A stretch of DNA of 6,142 bases, taken from contig JAPKYY010000368.1 in assembly GCA_026394095.1 (NCBI GenBank), positions 1 through 6,142 on the forward strand, written 5' to 3'. This document shows, one piece after another, positions 5,029 to 6,142 of this stretch (position 1 is its first letter; each line of letters starts with the position of its first letter). Made by a program: the position numbers and the translations under genes. Origin of the DNA: Acidobacteriota bacterium. Lineage in GTDB: Bacteria; Acidobacteriota; Terriglobia; Bryobacterales; Bryobacteraceae. Under the pieces are notes generated by a model that had not been told where the DNA came from, ran no database searches, and worked only from the letters and a program-made list of their open reading frames with translations.

Positions 5029-6142
5029 ATGAGATTTGGATCTATTCTCTTTCTTCTCGCCGCACTAACAGCAGCAGCAGCCGATGACTTACCCCTCTCG
5101 AAGGAACTGAAGTTTCGCTCCATCGGCCCCTACAGAGGCGGCCGCGTCGTAACAGTCACCGGCGTTCCCTCACAACCCAACGTCTACTACTTCGGCGGCA
5201 CCGGCGGAGGAATCTGGAAGACCATCGACGGCGGCAATCGCTGGGCTCCCGTCAGCGACGGCCAGCTCAAAACCGGCTCCGTAGGCTCCATCGCCGTATC
5301 CGATTCAGATCCCAACATCGTCTACGCTGGCATGGGCGAACAAGCCCTTCGCGGCAATGCTTCCCACGGCGACGGCGTCTACAAATCCCTCGACGCAGGC
5401 AAAACCTGGAAGCACACCGGCCTCACAGAAACCCGCCAGATCGGCCGCGTCCGCATCCATCCCAAAAATCCTGACATTGTCTACGTCTGCGCCATCGGCC
5501 ACATGTCCGGCCCCAACCCCGAACGCGGCATCTTCAAGACAACCGACGGCGGCACTACCTGGAAGCAGATCTACACCCGCGGAGAAAAATCCGGCTGCGT
5601 CGACCTCATCTTCGAACCCGGCAACCCCAGCGTAATGTACGCAAGCTTCTGGCAAGTACAACGCACTCCTTACAGCTTCGATTCCGGCGGCCCCGGCAGC
5701 GGCCTCTTCAAGTCCACCGATGCTGGCGCAACCTGGACAGAGATCGGCCACAATACCGGCGCCCCGAAAGGCGTCCAGGGCAAGATCGGCGTCACGGTAT
5801 CTCCGGTGAATCCAGAGCGTGTCTGGGCCATCATTGAAGCCGAAGACGGCGGCGTCTTCCGCTCCGACAACGGCGGCAGAACCTGGACCCGCGTCAATGA
5901 AGATCGCAACCTCCGCCAGCGCGCCTGGTATTACTCACGCATCTACGCCGACCCAACCCGCATCGACACCGTCTACGTTTGCAATGTCAGCTTCCATCGC
6001 TCAGACGACGGCGGCCGCACCTTCACCGCCATTCCCACCCCACATGGTGACAATCACGATCTCTGGATCGCCCCTAACGACTCCCAGCGCATGATCCAGT
6101 CCAACGACGGCGGTGCCAACGTCAGCTTCAACGGTGGCCAGA
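5029..6142 (+). CDS. secreted Asp-box (BNR/sortilin-like) beta-propeller protein, 3' partial
   Basis: The frame is open for 371 codons to the right edge. Residues 1-18 are a signal peptide (MRFGSILFLLAALTAAAA) with likely cleavage before Asp-Asp. The remainder carries evenly spaced Asp-boxes (S/T-x-D-x-G-x-T-W), the hairpin turns of sialidase- and Vps10-type propellers: 65-72, 120-127, 171-178, 229-236, 279-286, 325-332, and a degenerate 358-365 followed by another starting at Ser366. Spacing of about 46-58 residues fits one motif per blade. The motif at 279-286 has Asn in place of Asp, and the sixth ends in Phe instead of Trp. HDLWIAPND (343-351) and NDGGANVSFNGG (359-370) are typical of large secreted proteins usually annotated as 'glycosyl hydrolase' or WD40/YVTN-like in Acidobacteriota, often about 1000 residues. 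Catalytic activity is not shown; no sialidase catalytic set is visible. The in-frame TAG at 5014 excludes an earlier start. Confidence 0.88.
   Translation, partial: MRFGSILFLLAALTAAAADDLPLSKELKFRSIGPYRGGRVVTVTGVPSQPNVYYFGGTGGGIWKTIDGGNRWAPVSDGQLKTGSVGSIAVSDSDPNIVYAGMGEQALRGNASHGDGVYKSLDAGKTWKHTGLTETRQIGRVRIHPKNPDIVYVCAIGHMSGPNPERGIFKTTDGGTTWKQIYTRGEKSGCVDLIFEPGNPSVMYASFWQVQRTPYSFDSGGPGSGLFKSTDAGATWTEIGHNTGAPKGVQGKIGVTVSPVNPERVWAIIEAEDGGVFRSDNGGRTWTRVNEDRNLRQRAWYYSRIYADPTRIDTVYVCNVSFHRSDDGGRTFTAIPTPHGDNHDLWIAPNDSQRMIQSNDGGANVSFNGGQ

Noticed and set aside
5305..5751. Minus-strand frame opposite the Asp-box gene
   Set aside because: Ala/Gly/Val/Asp-rich antisense shadow created by repeated Asp-box codons on the plus strand.
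5227..6133. Recurring GACGGCGGC-like DNA words as a possible repeat array
   Set aside because: They fall at the same codons of successive Asp-boxes and are explained by protein repeats, with unequal spacing unlike CRISPR or tandem DNA repeats.

Overview
This window looks like a stretch of chromosome from a member of the Acidobacteriota, most plausibly a Solibacter/Bryobacter-like lineage. That placement is inferred from gene style: a large secreted Asp-box protein, a short 'LSAQ'-type signal peptide, an FKBP domain joined to a DinB-like domain, and strongly C-ending codons. It does not rest on a phylogenetic marker. No RNA gene, insertion sequence, CRISPR array or prophage feature was found.

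Layout. At the left edge the 3' part of a plus-strand gene encodes the end of an FKBP peptidyl-prolyl isomerase domain followed by a DinB-like helical domain. This frame has no stop where the DinB domain should finish and runs 173 bases into the antisense strand of the next gene (2-706). That next gene, on the minus strand (534-1448), encodes a complete dienelactone-hydrolase-family enzyme with an N-terminal twin-arginine-like segment. A 63-base divergent intergenic region (1449-1511) separates it from a co-directional plus-strand series: a RutE-type malonic semialdehyde reductase (1512-2099), a multi-pass membrane protein of unknown function that starts on the reductase stop codon (2099-3139), a secreted 616-residue protein with a probable alpha/alpha-toroid plus C-terminal beta-sandwich (3152-5002), and the first 371 codons of a secreted Asp-box beta-propeller protein (5029 to the right edge, open).

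How the genes may work together. The plus-strand genes are separated by -1, 12 and 26 bases, so at least the first three could be co-transcribed. A cytosolic reductase, a polytopic membrane protein and a secreted toroid protein could form a small catabolic or uptake unit, but no substrate can be read from the sequence. The membrane protein and secreted toroid protein are the least understood part. Several plus-strand starts lack a usable Shine-Dalgarno sequence. They instead have a -10-like hexamer 7-9 bases upstream, which suggests leaderless or very short-leader transcripts and possible internal promoters.

Most of the window is ordinary coding sequence. The observations best worth checking are the DinB truncation junction, the membrane/toroid pair and the start-site architecture.
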